Shown: positions 18,786-28,079, numbered from the stretch's first letter. The stretch: 64,000 nt of DNA from Bacillus cabrialesii (GCF_004124315.2 NZ_CP096889.1:1223001-1287000), one strand, 5' to 3'. A program made the numbers and translations. The notes: generated by a model not told the origin, from the letters alone.

Positions 18786-19697
18786 ATGTCAGAGCTGCAC
18801 ACAACTCCCTCACCGGAGATCAGGCTGAAAGAAAATATTTCGAAAAAACCAGAGACGATGACCAAGATCTTCTGGGAAAAATTTTCGAAAAACAAACTGG
18901 CTATTCTAGGTGCCGTCATTCTTTTTATCATTATTATGTCGGCGATATTCGCTCCTTTCATTGCGCCTTATCCCCAAGAGCAGCAAAGCCTGCTTGATAA
19001 ATATAAGGCACCGGGCCTTGAACATTTGATGGGGACGGATAAATTCGGACGTGATATTTTCAGTAGGATCTTGTATGGAGCGCGTGTCTCTTTATTGGTT
19101 GGTTTTGCCTCTGTAGTCGGTTCGATTTTGATCGGAACGGTTTTAGGGGCGTTAGCGGGATATTTCAGGGGAATCGTAGATGCTGTCATCATGCGTCTGG
19201 TCGACATTGTATTATCAATTCCGGATATTTTCTTGCTGATCACGCTGGTCACCATCTTCAAGCCCGGTGTGGACAAACTGATTTTAATTTTCTGTCTCAC
19301 AGGCTGGACCACGACAGCGAGGTTGGTAAGGGGAGAATTCTTGTCGCTCCGTTCAAGGGAATATGTTCTTGCCGCTAAAACAATTGGAACAAAGACGCAC
19401 AACATTATTTTTTCTCATATCCTGCCCAATGCGTTAGGGCCGATTATCGTCTCGGCGACGTTGAAAGTGGGATCTGTCATTCTTGCTGAATCTGCGTTAA
19501 GCTACTTGGGCTTCGGAATCCAGCCGCCAATCGCAAGCTGGGGAAACATGCTTCAAGACGCACAGAATTTCACGGTAATGATTCAAGCATGGTGGTACCC
19601 GTTATTTCCCGGGCTATTTATTTTAATGACTGTTTTATGCTTCAACTTTGTCGGTGATGGCCTGCGGGATGCACTTGATCCGAAAAATATTAAATAA
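18786..19697 (+). CDS. appC: Oligopeptide ABC transporter permease AppC
   Basis: The partner permease of AppB, 303 residues. It has a cytoplasmic N-terminal arm, a first helix LAILGAVILFIIIMSAIFAP, the motif GTDKFGRDIFSRILYGAR typical of OppC/DppC, and an EAA-type loop around RSREYVLAAKTIG. AAGGAGGG precedes the ATG at 18786, 16 bases after the appB stop. It is the last gene of appDFABC. Confidence 0.95.
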   Translation: MSELHTTPSPEIRLKENISKKPETMTKIFWEKFSKNKLAILGAVILFIIIMSAIFAPFIAPYPQEQQSLLDKYKAPGLEHLMGTDKFGRDIFSRILYGARVSLLVGFASVVGSILIGTVLGALAGYFRGIVDAVIMRLVDIVLSIPDIFLLITLVTIFKPGVDKLILIFCLTGWTTTARLVRGEFLSLRSREYVLAAKTIGTKTHNIIFSHILPNALGPIIVSATLKVGSVILAESALSYLGFGIQPPIASWGNMLQDAQNFTVMIQAWWYPLFPGLFILMTVLCFNFVGDGLRDALDPKNIK

Positions 19698-19740
19698 AAA
19701 TGAAAACATTATTTGTTGTAAAATATAACAAAAACAGAAG

Positions 19741-19790
19741 AAAAGCAGGTCTCCTTTTGTCAGAAAATATACAAAGAGATCTGCTTTTTG
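19741..19790 (+). terminator. Terminator after appC
   Basis: AAAGCAGGTCTC pairs imperfectly with GAGATCTGCTTT across an AT-rich loop, followed by TTTTT. Confidence 0.75.
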
Positions 19791-19902
19791 TGATTCTTAC
19801 ATAAACCCAGCAATTCCAGATTTCCTCAATCTCCTTGGAATAATTTCTCTGTCCCTTGCCTATACTGTGGACAACAGTTTTTATAAAAGTGAGGGGTTAG
19901 AG

Positions 19903-20655
19903 ATGTTATTTCTTCATGATGTGTGGGTCAATTGGTTTGAAGGGGAAGAAAATGGCTACAATGTATGTCATTTTCATGAATGGCGCAAGGAAGATACGGT
20001 TGAGCTTTTGGATCAGGTGCCGCTGTTAAGGGTGCCGTCAGTACTGTTTCATTACATAGAAAACGATCTGTCTGAGCTTCCGAAAGGTTTGCTTGAAGAA
20101 GTACATCAGAAATCGTACATTCGAAAAAATCACGAGCGGACAAAGCTTGAGTATTGTTTCGTCGTAACAGACGGAATCGGCATTTTGGCTGTCGACACAA
20201 TCGGCTACACGATCCCTGTCAGAAAAAGCCGTCTGATCCCAAGACAAGAGCAGCTCGTTTATGAAATGGTAAAAGATGTGGAGCCTGAAACATATGAATT
20301 TGAGCCAAAGAAACTGGAATCCTCAAAAGAATATCACATTTTATCATTAGCTCCGGAACACGTCAGAGGACTAACAAGAAAAGAACGGCAAATTAAGCAG
20401 CTGATGTTTATGGCGCTTGACCAATTAAAAGGGCTGAAAAACCGCGCTGAAATCGGCTACTGGTACACAGAGTGGAACCCGCATATGTATGAACAAATCA
20501 AACGGATGAGCTTTGAAGAGATTTGGGACATGCTGTATAACGAAACAATCGTAGGCTGGTCGGACAAGCATCTGGCTTTTTGCGAAAACCTGATAAAAGG
20601 ACAGCCCTTTTTCGAAAAGCTATGGGAAATGGAAAACGAATCAAAGGTAAACTGA
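19903..20655 (+). CDS. yjbA: Conserved protein YjbA (UPF0736)
   Basis: A 250-residue soluble protein of the Bacillus UPF0736 family, function unknown. The ATG at 19903 has GTGAGGGG upstream; a frame from 19867 would be 12 residues longer with no ribosome site. It is rich in Glu, Trp and Tyr (for example IGYWYTEWNPHMYEQIKRM) and has no signal peptide or membrane helix. It stands alone between the app terminator and convergent trpS. Confidence 0.87.
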   Translation: MLFLHDVWVNWFEGEENGYNVCHFHEWRKEDTVELLDQVPLLRVPSVLFHYIENDLSELPKGLLEEVHQKSYIRKNHERTKLEYCFVVTDGIGILAVDTIGYTIPVRKSRLIPRQEQLVYEMVKDVEPETYEFEPKKLESSKEYHILSLAPEHVRGLTRKERQIKQLMFMALDQLKGLKNRAEIGYWYTEWNPHMYEQIKRMSFEEIWDMLYNETIVGWSDKHLAFCENLIKGQPFFEKLWEMENESKVN

Positions 20656-20688
20656 AAAAAACCGCTCTTTGCAAAGAGCGGTTTTTTG
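20655..20688. terminator. Bidirectional terminator between yjbA and trpS
   Basis: A nearly perfect palindrome, AAAAAACCGCTCTTT followed by GC and AAAGAGCGGTTTTTT, between two convergent genes. It can stop transcription from both sides. Confidence 0.95.
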
Positions 20689-20689
20689 A

Positions 20690-21682
20690 TTAGCGTCTTT
20701 TTCGGCCAAGACCCATGGCATTCTCCATTTTTTTCAGCATTTTGTTTGCTGTCCGGTTTGCCCGTTCCGCGCCTTCATCAAGAATCCGGTCTAATTCATC
20801 AGATTCTATCAGTTCATGATAGCGGTCCTGGATCGGTTTTAATGCGTTCACCACGACTTCTGCCAAGTCACCTTTAAACTCGCCGTAGCCTTTCCCTTCA
20901 TATTTTGCTTCAAGCTCTTCAATTGTCGTATTCCCCAAGATTGAATAAATCGTAAGAAGGTTGGAAACGCCCGGTTTGTTTTCTTTGTCAAATTTTACAA
21001 TGCCCTCAGAATCGGTCACAGCGCTTTTGATTTTCTTTTCAAGCAGCTTTGGTTCATCCAGAAGTGTAATATAAGATTTCTGATTCGGGTCAGATTTGCT
21101 CATTTTCTTCAGCGGATCATTCAGAGACATGATGCGTGCGCCTACTTTTGGGATTTTCACTTCCGGAATTGTAAAGATATCGTTATATTTTTTGTTGAAG
21201 CGTTCAGCGAGATTCCGCGTCAGCTCAAGGTGCTGCTTTTGATCCTCGCCTACAGGCACAAGATCCGTTCCATACAGCAGAATATCAGCAGCCATCAGCG
21301 GCGGGTACGTTAACAGGCCGGAGACGACAGCTTCATTGCCTTTGGATTTGTCTTTAAACTGAGTCATCCGTTCAAGCTCGCCGATATACGCGACACACTG
21401 CATCATCCATCCGGCCTGCGCATGCGCGGGAACCTCTGACTGAATAAACAATGTCGCTTTTTCTGGATCAAGTCCGACTGCTAAGTAAAGCGCCGCCAGA
21501 CTGCGGATATTCTTTCTTAGCTGAAGCCGGTCTTGAGGCACGGTTATCGCATGCTGATCCACGATGCAAAAATAGCTGTTATAATCATGCTGCAGTTCGA
21601 CAAACTGCTTCATTGCACCGATATAGTTGCCGAGCGTAACGGAGCCGCTTGGCTGAATGCCTGAAAAAATCGTTTGTTTCAT
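20690..21682 (-). CDS. trpS: Tryptophanyl-tRNA synthetase
   Basis: It charges tRNA-Trp. In 330 residues the class-I motifs are clear: the HIGH-like GNYIGAMKQ after SGIQPSGSVTL, and KMSKSDP in DPLKKMSKSDPNQK. The start at 21682 was chosen by length and a GAGGTT site upstream; the longer frame adds five residues. Expression is controlled by the T-box leader just upstream. Confidence 0.97.
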   Translation of the reverse strand: MKQTIFSGIQPSGSVTLGNYIGAMKQFVELQHDYNSYFCIVDQHAITVPQDRLQLRKNIRSLAALYLAVGLDPEKATLFIQSEVPAHAQAGWMMQCVAYIGELERMTQFKDKSKGNEAVVSGLLTYPPLMAADILLYGTDLVPVGEDQKQHLELTRNLAERFNKKYNDIFTIPEVKIPKVGARIMSLNDPLKKMSKSDPNQKSYITLLDEPKLLEKKIKSAVTDSEGIVKFDKENKPGVSNLLTIYSILGNTTIEELEAKYEGKGYGEFKGDLAEVVVNALKPIQDRYHELIESDELDRILDEGAERANRTANKMLKKMENAMGLGRKRR

Positions 21683-21712
21683 CAAAATCAACCTCATTTC
21701 TTAAAACATAAT

Positions 21713-21962
21713 AAAAAAGGCTCATTCTTCCCCTGTAAAAAAGGGACGAATGAACCGTGGTACCACCCTGATTATTCCATTAAAATGGAATCACTCTGAC
21801 GTTTGTAACGGAGTCTGCTCCGGCTGAGCCTACTTTTTCGGTTTCGGTCAGCTGCTCCAAAGTCCATTCCACATTGCCCGTTATCTGCTCCCAGCACCGC
21901 AGACTCTCTTCGAACGGGTGAAATGTGTACTACTCTTTTTCATAGCACGCTTTTCTTTTGAT
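21713..21962 (-). promoter_or_regulatory. T-box leader of trpS
   Basis: Reading the minus strand, the T-box core AGGGTGGTACCACGG is at 21755-21769, preceded by a long folded stem I region. It is followed by a terminator whose arms are GGTTCATTCGTCCC and GGGGAAGAATGAGCC, ending in T at 21713-21718. Uncharged tRNA-Trp would pair with the T-box bulge and a TGG specifier (probably in GAATGGAC; not certain) and prevent termination. Confidence 0.93.
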
Positions 21963-21968
21963 TGCTTC

Positions 21969-21997
21969 ATTATAAATCAATTATAACCAATTGTCAT
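21969..21997 (-). promoter_or_regulatory. trpS promoter
   Basis: On the minus strand ATGACA (21992-21997), a 17-base spacer and a perfect TATAAT (21969-21974) form a sigma-A promoter. The transcript would start at about 21962, just before the T-box. Confidence 0.8.
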
Positions 21998-21999
21998 CA

Positions 22000-22240
22000 C
22001 GAAAAAACATTCTTTTTTTCGGTAACATTGTAATGATATAAATACTAAGGGTGCTGTAAAACCCCTAAATGATAACTGCTATCAGCGGAAAAACAGCTAG
22101 ATATTATATGTAAAAAGCAATATGGATAAAAAACTCCTAAAATAGTTTTTAATCAATTTATGCTTTAATCGATAGAAGGATATTATGTTCGTGGAAGAAA
22201 AACTAACGAAGTTCAAATATTTTAAATTGATAAAATAATA
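22000..22240. other. Non-coding AT-rich region between trpS and opp promoters
   Basis: No credible reading frame is visible on either strand. The only structure I note is a TATTTTA-6-TAAAATA inverted repeat at 22218-22237, directly before the opp promoter -35 box. It may be an operator. The rest shows only weak hairpins. Confidence 0.5.
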
Positions 22241-22269
22241 TTGCAATAAATTATTTGTTTCATTATAAT
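22241..22269 (+). promoter_or_regulatory. opp operon promoter
   Basis: TTGCAA at 22241-22246, a 17-base spacer and a perfect TATAAT at 22264-22269 form a strong sigma-A promoter. The predicted leader to oppA is about 140-150 bases. Confidence 0.8.
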
Positions 22270-22423
22270 GAACTTGTTCACTCTATTGTTACAGCTTTTT
22301 TACAAAAATAATCAGAAAAGACGGAACAGAATAAAAGTTATGGAAACTCAGGTTCATTTGTCTGATATTTCTGAGGATTTAGCCGTAAGGAGCTGAAAAA
22401 TTATGATTAGGGGGCTTGCGAAT

Positions 22424-24058
22424 ATGAAAAAACGTTGGTCGATTGTCACGTTAATGCTTATTTTCACTCTCGTATTGAGCGCGTGCGGATTTGGCGGCGG
22501 ATCAAACGGTGAAGGGAAAAAGGACAGCAAAGGAAAGACGACGCTTAACATTAATATTAAAACTGAGCCGTTCTCCTTACATCCGGGATTGGCAAATGAT
22601 TCAGTATCAGGCGGTGTCATCCGTCAGACTTTTGAAGGATTGACACGCATCAATGCAGATGGTGAGCCAGAAGAAGGCATGGCATCTAAAATTGAAACAA
22701 GCAAGGACGGCAAAACATATACATTCACTATTCGTGATGGCGTGAAATGGTCAAACGGCGATCCTGTAACAGCACAAGATTTTGAATATGCTTGGAAATG
22801 GGCTCTTGACCCTAATAATGAATCACAATACGCTTACCAGCTCTACTACATAAAAGGTGCTGAAGCGGCGAATACCGGAAAAGGCAGCCTTGATGATGTG
22901 GCAGTAAAAGCTGTAAATGACAAAACACTAAAGGTTGAATTAAATAACCCGACTCCGTATTTCACTGAACTGACTGCGTTCTATACGTATATGCCGATCA
23001 ATAAGAAAATTGCAGAGAAAAATAAAAAGTGGAACACAAATGCCGGAGATGATTATGTATCAAACGGACCGTTCAAAATGACGGCGTGGAAACACAGCGG
23101 TTCGATCACTCTTGAAAAGAATGACCAGTATTGGGAGAAAGACAAAGTCAAACTCAAGAAAATCGATATGGTTATGATCAACAATAACAATACTGAACTG
23201 AAAAAATTCCAAGCTGGGGAACTTGATTGGGCTGGTTTGCCGCTCGGACAGCTTCCGACAGAATCTCTTCCTACCTTGAAAAAAGACGGTTCTTTACATG
23301 TTGAACCGATGGCAGGTGTGTATTGGTACAAATTCAATACTGAAGCGAAGCCTTTTGACAACGTAAATATCCGTAAAGCATTATCGTATGCGATTGACCG
23401 TCAATCAATTGTTAAAAACATTACGCAAGGTGAACAAATCCCGGCAATGGCTGCGGTGCCGCCGACAATGAAGGGCTTTGAAGATAACAAAGAAGGCTAC
23501 TACAAAGACAACGATGTTAAAACGGCAAAAGAATACCTTGAAAAAGGCCTAAAAGAAATGGGCTTAAGCAAGGCATCTGACCTTCCGAAAATCAAATTGT
23601 CTTATAACACTGATGATGCACATGCGAAAATCGCTCAAGCCGTACAAGAAATGTGGAAGAAGAATTTAGGCGTGAATGTTGAGCTTGATAACTCAGAATG
23701 GAATGTATATATTGATAAGCTTCACAGCCAAGATTATCAAATTGGCCGTATGGGCTGGCTTGGCGACTTCAATGATCCTATTAACTTCCTTGAATTGTTC
23801 CGTGACAAAGACGGGGGAAATAACAATACCGGTTGGGAAAATCCTGAATTCAAAAAACTGCTGAATCAGTCACAAACTGAAACAAATCAAACAAAACGCG
23901 CAGAGCTCCTGAAAAAAGCAGAAGGTATTTTCATTGATGAAATGCCGGTAGCGCCAATTTATTTTTATACGATCCCTTGGGTGCAAGACGAAAATCTGAA
24001 AGGAACCATTCTTACTGGAACTGGAGAAATTTATTTCAGAAACGCGTACTTTCAATAA
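22424..24058 (+). CDS. oppA: Oligopeptide-binding lipoprotein OppA
   Basis: The receptor of the Opp (Spo0K) importer, which in B. subtilis takes up nutrient peptides and the Phr signalling peptides that feed sporulation and competence. It is 544 residues from ATG 22424. The lipobox VLSAC gives lipid-modified C21, then a Gly/Lys linker and an SBP family 5 domain. An in-frame ATG at 22403 has the better ribosome site (AAGGAG at ten bases) and would add seven residues (MIRGLAN) before the signal; the shorter form is the one usual for the family. The gene heads oppABCDF. Confidence 0.95.
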   Translation: MKKRWSIVTLMLIFTLVLSACGFGGGSNGEGKKDSKGKTTLNINIKTEPFSLHPGLANDSVSGGVIRQTFEGLTRINADGEPEEGMASKIETSKDGKTYTFTIRDGVKWSNGDPVTAQDFEYAWKWALDPNNESQYAYQLYYIKGAEAANTGKGSLDDVAVKAVNDKTLKVELNNPTPYFTELTAFYTYMPINKKIAEKNKKWNTNAGDDYVSNGPFKMTAWKHSGSITLEKNDQYWEKDKVKLKKIDMVMINNNNTELKKFQAGELDWAGLPLGQLPTESLPTLKKDGSLHVEPMAGVYWYKFNTEAKPFDNVNIRKALSYAIDRQSIVKNITQGEQIPAMAAVPPTMKGFEDNKEGYYKDNDVKTAKEYLEKGLKEMGLSKASDLPKIKLSYNTDDAHAKIAQAVQEMWKKNLGVNVELDNSEWNVYIDKLHSQDYQIGRMGWLGDFNDPINFLELFRDKDGGNNNTGWENPEFKKLLNQSQTETNQTKRAELLKKAEGIFIDEMPVAPIYFYTIPWVQDENLKGTILTGTGEIYFRNAYFQ

Positions 24059-24084
24059 GTCTTATTTGTAAAAACAATAACCTC

Positions 24085-24117
24085 AAGGTATATGGGGACC
24101 TATTTCCCATATACCTT
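24085..24117 (+). terminator. Hairpin in the oppA-oppB gap (attenuator or mRNA-stabilising stem)
   Basis: AAGGTATATGGG pairs perfectly with CCCATATACCTT across a nine-base loop and is followed only by TCTTAC. Without a real T-run it is more likely a partial terminator or a 3' stem that protects oppA mRNA. That would fit a receptor made in excess of the permease. Confidence 0.65.
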
Positions 24118-24165
24118 TCTTACTGAAGGAATATAAAAATGTAAAAACCATGGAGGTGTTCCCCC

Positions 24166-25101
24166 TTGCTAAAATATATCGGAAGACGCTTAGTCTATAT
24201 GATTATCACATTATTTGTGATTGTAACTGTGACATTCTTCTTAATGCAGGCAGCACCGGGCGGGCCATTTTCAGGTGAGAAAAAGCTTCCGCCTGAAATT
24301 GAAGCAAACTTAAATGCGCATTATGGCTTGGACAAGCCGCTGTTTGTACAATACGTCAGTTATTTAAAATCAGTTGCAATGTGGGATTTTGGACCGTCAT
24401 TTAAATATAAAGGTCAGAGTGTTAACGACCTGATCAATTCAGGTTTCCCCGTTTCATTCACTCTTGGAGCAGAAGCTATTCTCCTCGCTTTAGCGTTAGG
24501 TGTATTGTTTGGGGTCATTGCAGCCCTTTACCATAATAAGTGGCAGGATTATACCGTCGCGATTTTAACAATATTCGGTATTTCAGTTCCGAGCTTTATC
24601 ATGGCGGCTGTTCTGCAATATGTGTTCTCCATGAAGCTTGGTCTGTTTCCAGTCGCGGGGTGGGAGTCCTGGGCATACACCTTCTTGCCTTCAATCGCAC
24701 TTGCTTCCATGCCGATGGCGTTTATTGCCAGACTTTCCCGTTCAAGCATGATCGAAGTGTTAAACAGTGATTATATTCGCACAGCGAAAGCAAAAGGGCT
24801 GTCCCGTCCGGCGGTTACAGTACGGCACGCCATTCGAAACGCGCTTTTGCCAGTTGTTACATATATGGGCCCGATGGCCGCGCAAGTCTTAACGGGAAGC
24901 TTTATTATTGAGTCCATCTTTGGTATTCCAGGGCTTGGCGCACACTTTGTAAATAGTATCACAAACCGTGATTACACAGTCATTATGGGTGTAACGGTGT
25001 TCTTCAGTGTTATCTTGCTATTGTGTGTATTAATCGTAGACGTGCTCTACGGCATTATTGATCCAAGAATCAAGCTTTCCAAAGCAAAGAAAGGAGCCTA
25101 G
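24166..25101 (+). CDS. oppB: Oligopeptide ABC transporter permease OppB
   Basis: A permease subunit of Opp, 311 residues, about six membrane helices. The start is TTG at 24166 with TGGAGGTG about eight bases upstream. Visible family segments are the N-terminal YIGRRLVYMIITLFVI helix, the GLDKPLFVQY loop and an EAA loop around RSSMIEVLNSDYIRTAKAKG. oppC begins three bases after its stop. Confidence 0.96.
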   Translation: MLKYIGRRLVYMIITLFVIVTVTFFLMQAAPGGPFSGEKKLPPEIEANLNAHYGLDKPLFVQYVSYLKSVAMWDFGPSFKYKGQSVNDLINSGFPVSFTLGAEAILLALALGVLFGVIAALYHNKWQDYTVAILTIFGISVPSFIMAAVLQYVFSMKLGLFPVAGWESWAYTFLPSIALASMPMAFIARLSRSSMIEVLNSDYIRTAKAKGLSRPAVTVRHAIRNALLPVVTYMGPMAAQVLTGSFIIESIFGIPGLGAHFVNSITNRDYTVIMGVTVFFSVILLLCVLIVDVLYGIIDPRIKLSKAKKGA

Positions 25102-25104
25102 GCC

Positions 25105-26022
25105 ATGCAGAACATTCCAAAAAATATGTTTGAACCAGCCGCAGCGAATGCCGGCGATGCAGAAAAAATAAGTAAAAAGAGCCTTTCCCTCTGGAAAGAT
25201 GCGATGCTTCGCTTCCGCAGCAATAAGCTTGCAATGGTCGGGCTTATCATTATCGTGCTCATTATCCTTATGGCGATTTTTGCGCCGCTGTTCTCAAGGT
25301 ACGACTATTCAACTACTAATCTCTTAAATGCGGATAAGCCGCCTTCAAAAGATCACTGGTTCGGAACAGACGACCTTGGACGGGATATTTTCGTCCGTAC
25401 ATGGGTAGGTGCGCGAATCTCGATCTTTATCGGTGTCGCGGCCGCAGTTCTTGATTTGCTGATCGGCGTAATCTGGGGAAGTATTTCAGGTTTCCGCGGA
25501 GGCAGAACGGATGAAATTATGATGCGTATCGCCGATATCCTTTGGGCAGTTCCTTCATTATTAATGGTCATCTTACTGATGGTCGTTCTTCCGAAAGGGC
25601 TCTTTACGATTATTATTGCGATGACAATTACGGGCTGGATTAATATGGCCAGAATCGTACGCGGACAAGTGCTGCAGCTGAAGAATCAGGAGTATGTGCT
25701 TGCATCACAGACACTCGGTGCAAAAACATCCCGTCTGTTGTTTAAACATATCGTGCCAAACGCGATGGGTTCCATTTTGGTTACGATGACATTGACAGTG
25801 CCGACTGCGATTTTTACAGAAGCCTTTTTAAGCTATTTGGGACTTGGTGTTCCGGCTCCGCTGGCAAGCTGGGGAACGATGGCTTCTGACGGATTGCCTG
25901 CATTGACCTATTATCCGTGGCGTTTATTCTTCCCTGCCGGTTTCATCTGCATTACGATGTTTGGTTTTAACGTAGTCGGCGACGGATTAAGAGACGCATT
26001 GGATCCTAAGTTACGTAAATAA
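25105..26022 (+). CDS. oppC: Oligopeptide ABC transporter permease OppC
   Basis: The partner permease, 305 residues. It has a cytoplasmic N-terminal arm, first helix MVGLIIIVLIILMAIFAPL, the motif GTDDLGRDIFVRTWVGAR and an EAA loop around LKNQEYVLASQTLGAK. AAAGGAG overlaps the oppB stop, so translation is probably coupled. Confidence 0.96.
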   Translation: MQNIPKNMFEPAAANAGDAEKISKKSLSLWKDAMLRFRSNKLAMVGLIIIVLIILMAIFAPLFSRYDYSTTNLLNADKPPSKDHWFGTDDLGRDIFVRTWVGARISIFIGVAAAVLDLLIGVIWGSISGFRGGRTDEIMMRIADILWAVPSLLMVILLMVVLPKGLFTIIIAMTITGWINMARIVRGQVLQLKNQEYVLASQTLGAKTSRLLFKHIVPNAMGSILVTMTLTVPTAIFTEAFLSYLGLGVPAPLASWGTMASDGLPALTYYPWRLFFPAGFICITMFGFNVVGDGLRDALDPKLRK

Positions 26023-26035
26023 GGGAGTGATACGG

Positions 26036-27103
26036 GTGACACGCCTATTAGAAGTAAAAGATTTAGCGATTTCATTTAAAACATATGGCGGAGAGGTTCA
26101 GGCGATCCGCGGAGTGAATTTCCATCTGAATAAAGGAGAGACGCTGGCCATCGTTGGAGAATCAGGTTCCGGAAAAAGTGTGACCTCTCAAGCGATTATG
26201 AAGCTGATTCCAATGCCTCCGGGCTATTTTAAGCGCGGTGAAATCTTGTTTGACGGCAAGGACCTGGTGCCGTTGTCCGAAAAAGAGATGCAAAATATCC
26301 GGGGGAAAGAGATCGGAATGATATTTCAGGATCCGATGACCTCTCTAAATCCTACGATGAAGGTCGGTAAACAAATTACGGAAGTTCTTTTTAAACACGA
26401 GAAGATTTCAAAGGAAGCGGCGAAAAAACGCGCCGTTGAGCTGCTGGACTTAGTCGGTATTCCAATGCCGGAAAAGCGGGTCAATCAATTTCCGCATGAA
26501 TTTTCAGGCGGGATGAGACAGCGGGTTGTCATTGCTATGGCCCTTGCGGCGAATCCGAAGCTTTTGATCGCTGATGAGCCGACAACTGCTCTTGATGTAA
26601 CGATTCAAGCGCAAATTCTGGAATTGATGAAGGACTTGCAAAAGAAAATTGACACATCCATCATCTTTATCACACACGATCTTGGTGTTGTGGCTAACGT
26701 TGCTGACCGGGTCGCTGTCATGTACGCGGGACAAATCGTGGAAACAGGTACGGTAGACGAGATTTTCTACGATCCGAGACATCCGTATACTTGGGGGCTG
26801 CTTGCATCCATGCCGACACTGGAAAGCTCAGGAGAGGAACAGCTGACTGCAATCCCTGGAACGCCGCCTGATTTGACAAACCCGCCAAAAGGAGATGCTT
26901 TTGCGCTGCGGAGCTCTTACGCGATGAAAATCGATTTTGAACAGGAGCCGCCAATGTTTAAGGTATCCGATACCCATTATGTCAAATCGTGGCTGCTTCA
27001 TCCCGACGCGCCAAAGGTAGAGCCGCCTGAAGCGGTAAAAGCGAAAATGCGCAAACTGGCAAATACGTATGAAAAACCTGTCTTAGTGAGAGAAGGTGAA
27101 TGA
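26036..27103 (+). CDS. oppD: Oligopeptide ABC transporter ATP-binding protein OppD
   Basis: An ATPase of the Opp importer. Walker A GESGSGKS, signature FSGGMRQRVVIAMAL and Walker B LLIADEPTTALD are present. I prefer the GTG at 26036 because GGGAGTG lies eight bases before it; a GTG at 26027 (three residues longer, 358 aa) may be the conventional start. Unlike AppD, its C-terminal extension lacks the cysteine cluster: after NPPKGDAFALRSSYAM there is no cysteine. This difference between the two paralogues may matter for any metal cluster. Confidence 0.94.
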   Translation: MTRLLEVKDLAISFKTYGGEVQAIRGVNFHLNKGETLAIVGESGSGKSVTSQAIMKLIPMPPGYFKRGEILFDGKDLVPLSEKEMQNIRGKEIGMIFQDPMTSLNPTMKVGKQITEVLFKHEKISKEAAKKRAVELLDLVGIPMPEKRVNQFPHEFSGGMRQRVVIAMALAANPKLLIADEPTTALDVTIQAQILELMKDLQKKIDTSIIFITHDLGVVANVADRVAVMYAGQIVETGTVDEIFYDPRHPYTWGLLASMPTLESSGEEQLTAIPGTPPDLTNPPKGDAFALRSSYAMKIDFEQEPPMFKVSDTHYVKSWLLHPDAPKVEPPEAVKAKMRKLANTYEKPVLVREGE

Positions 27104-27104
27104 A

Positions 27105-28022
27105 TTGACTGAGAAACTATTAGAAATCAAACATTTAAAACAGCACTTTGTCACGCCGAGAGGAACGGTTAAGGCTGTAGACGATTTGTCATTTGATATC
27201 TATAGAGGTGAAACATTAGGGCTGGTTGGTGAATCTGGCTGCGGTAAATCGACAACAGGCCGAAGCATTATTCGGCTGTACGAAGCGACCGATGGTGAGG
27301 TGCTGTTCAACGGCGAAAATGTGCACGGGAAAAAATCGCGGAAAAAGCTGCTGGAATTTAACCGCAAAATGCAGATGATTTTCCAAGACCCATACGCATC
27401 TTTGAATCCGAGAATGACAGTTGCTGATATTATTGCTGAGGGCCTTGATATTCATAAACTGGCGAAAACGAAAAAAGAGCGGATGCAGCGGGTTCATGAG
27501 TTATTGGAAACAGTCGGTTTAAACAAGGAACACGCGAACCGCTACCCGCATGAATTTTCTGGCGGCCAGCGCCAAAGAATCGGGATTGCCAGAGCTCTGG
27601 CTGTTGATCCGGAATTCATTATCGCTGATGAGCCGATTTCTGCTTTGGATGTATCCATTCAAGCGCAGGTCGTAAATTTAATGAAAGAACTGCAAAAAGA
27701 AAAAGGGCTCACATACCTGTTTATCGCCCACGATTTATCGATGGTCAAATACATCAGTGACCGTATCGGAGTGATGTATTTCGGGAAACTGGTCGAGCTC
27801 GCGCCGGCAGATGAACTTTATGAAAACCCGCTTCACCCATATACAAAGTCATTGCTTTCAGCGATTCCGCTTCCTGATCCGGACTATGAGAGAAATCGCG
27901 TCCGCGAGAAATATGATCCGTCCGTCCATCAATTGCAAGATGGGGAAACGATGGAATTCCGTGAAGTCAAACCGGGACATTTCGTGATGTGCACGGAAGC
28001 GGAATTTAAAGCTTATTCTTAA
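27105..28022 (+). CDS. oppF: Oligopeptide ABC transporter ATP-binding protein OppF
   Basis: The second Opp ATPase, 305 residues from TTG 27105, with AGAAGGTGA eight bases upstream. Walker A GESGCGKST, signature FSGGQRQRIGIARAL and Walker B FIIADEPISALD are present. It begins one base after the oppD stop. The C-terminus (KPGHFVMCTEAEF) has a single cysteine, unlike AppF. It is the last gene before the terminator. Confidence 0.95.
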   Translation: MTEKLLEIKHLKQHFVTPRGTVKAVDDLSFDIYRGETLGLVGESGCGKSTTGRSIIRLYEATDGEVLFNGENVHGKKSRKKLLEFNRKMQMIFQDPYASLNPRMTVADIIAEGLDIHKLAKTKKERMQRVHELLETVGLNKEHANRYPHEFSGGQRQRIGIARALAVDPEFIIADEPISALDVSIQAQVVNLMKELQKEKGLTYLFIAHDLSMVKYISDRIGVMYFGKLVELAPADELYENPLHPYTKSLLSAIPLPDPDYERNRVREKYDPSVHQLQDGETMEFREVKPGHFVMCTEAEFKAYS

Positions 28023-28025
28023 ATC

Positions 28026-28064
28026 AAAAAATTCTTCAAGAGATTTCTCTTGAAGAATTTTTTT
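28026..28064 (+). terminator. Terminator after the opp operon
   Basis: AAATTCTTCAAGAG pairs with CTCTTGAAGAATTT around a four-base loop, followed by T. A strong intrinsic terminator. Confidence 0.95.
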
Positions 28065-28079
28065 GCGCAATCATAGATA

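Noticed and set aside
24085..24117. Full end of the oppA transcript
   Set aside because: No T-run after the stem and oppB-F have no separate promoter that I can see, so I keep it as a partial or stabilising element.
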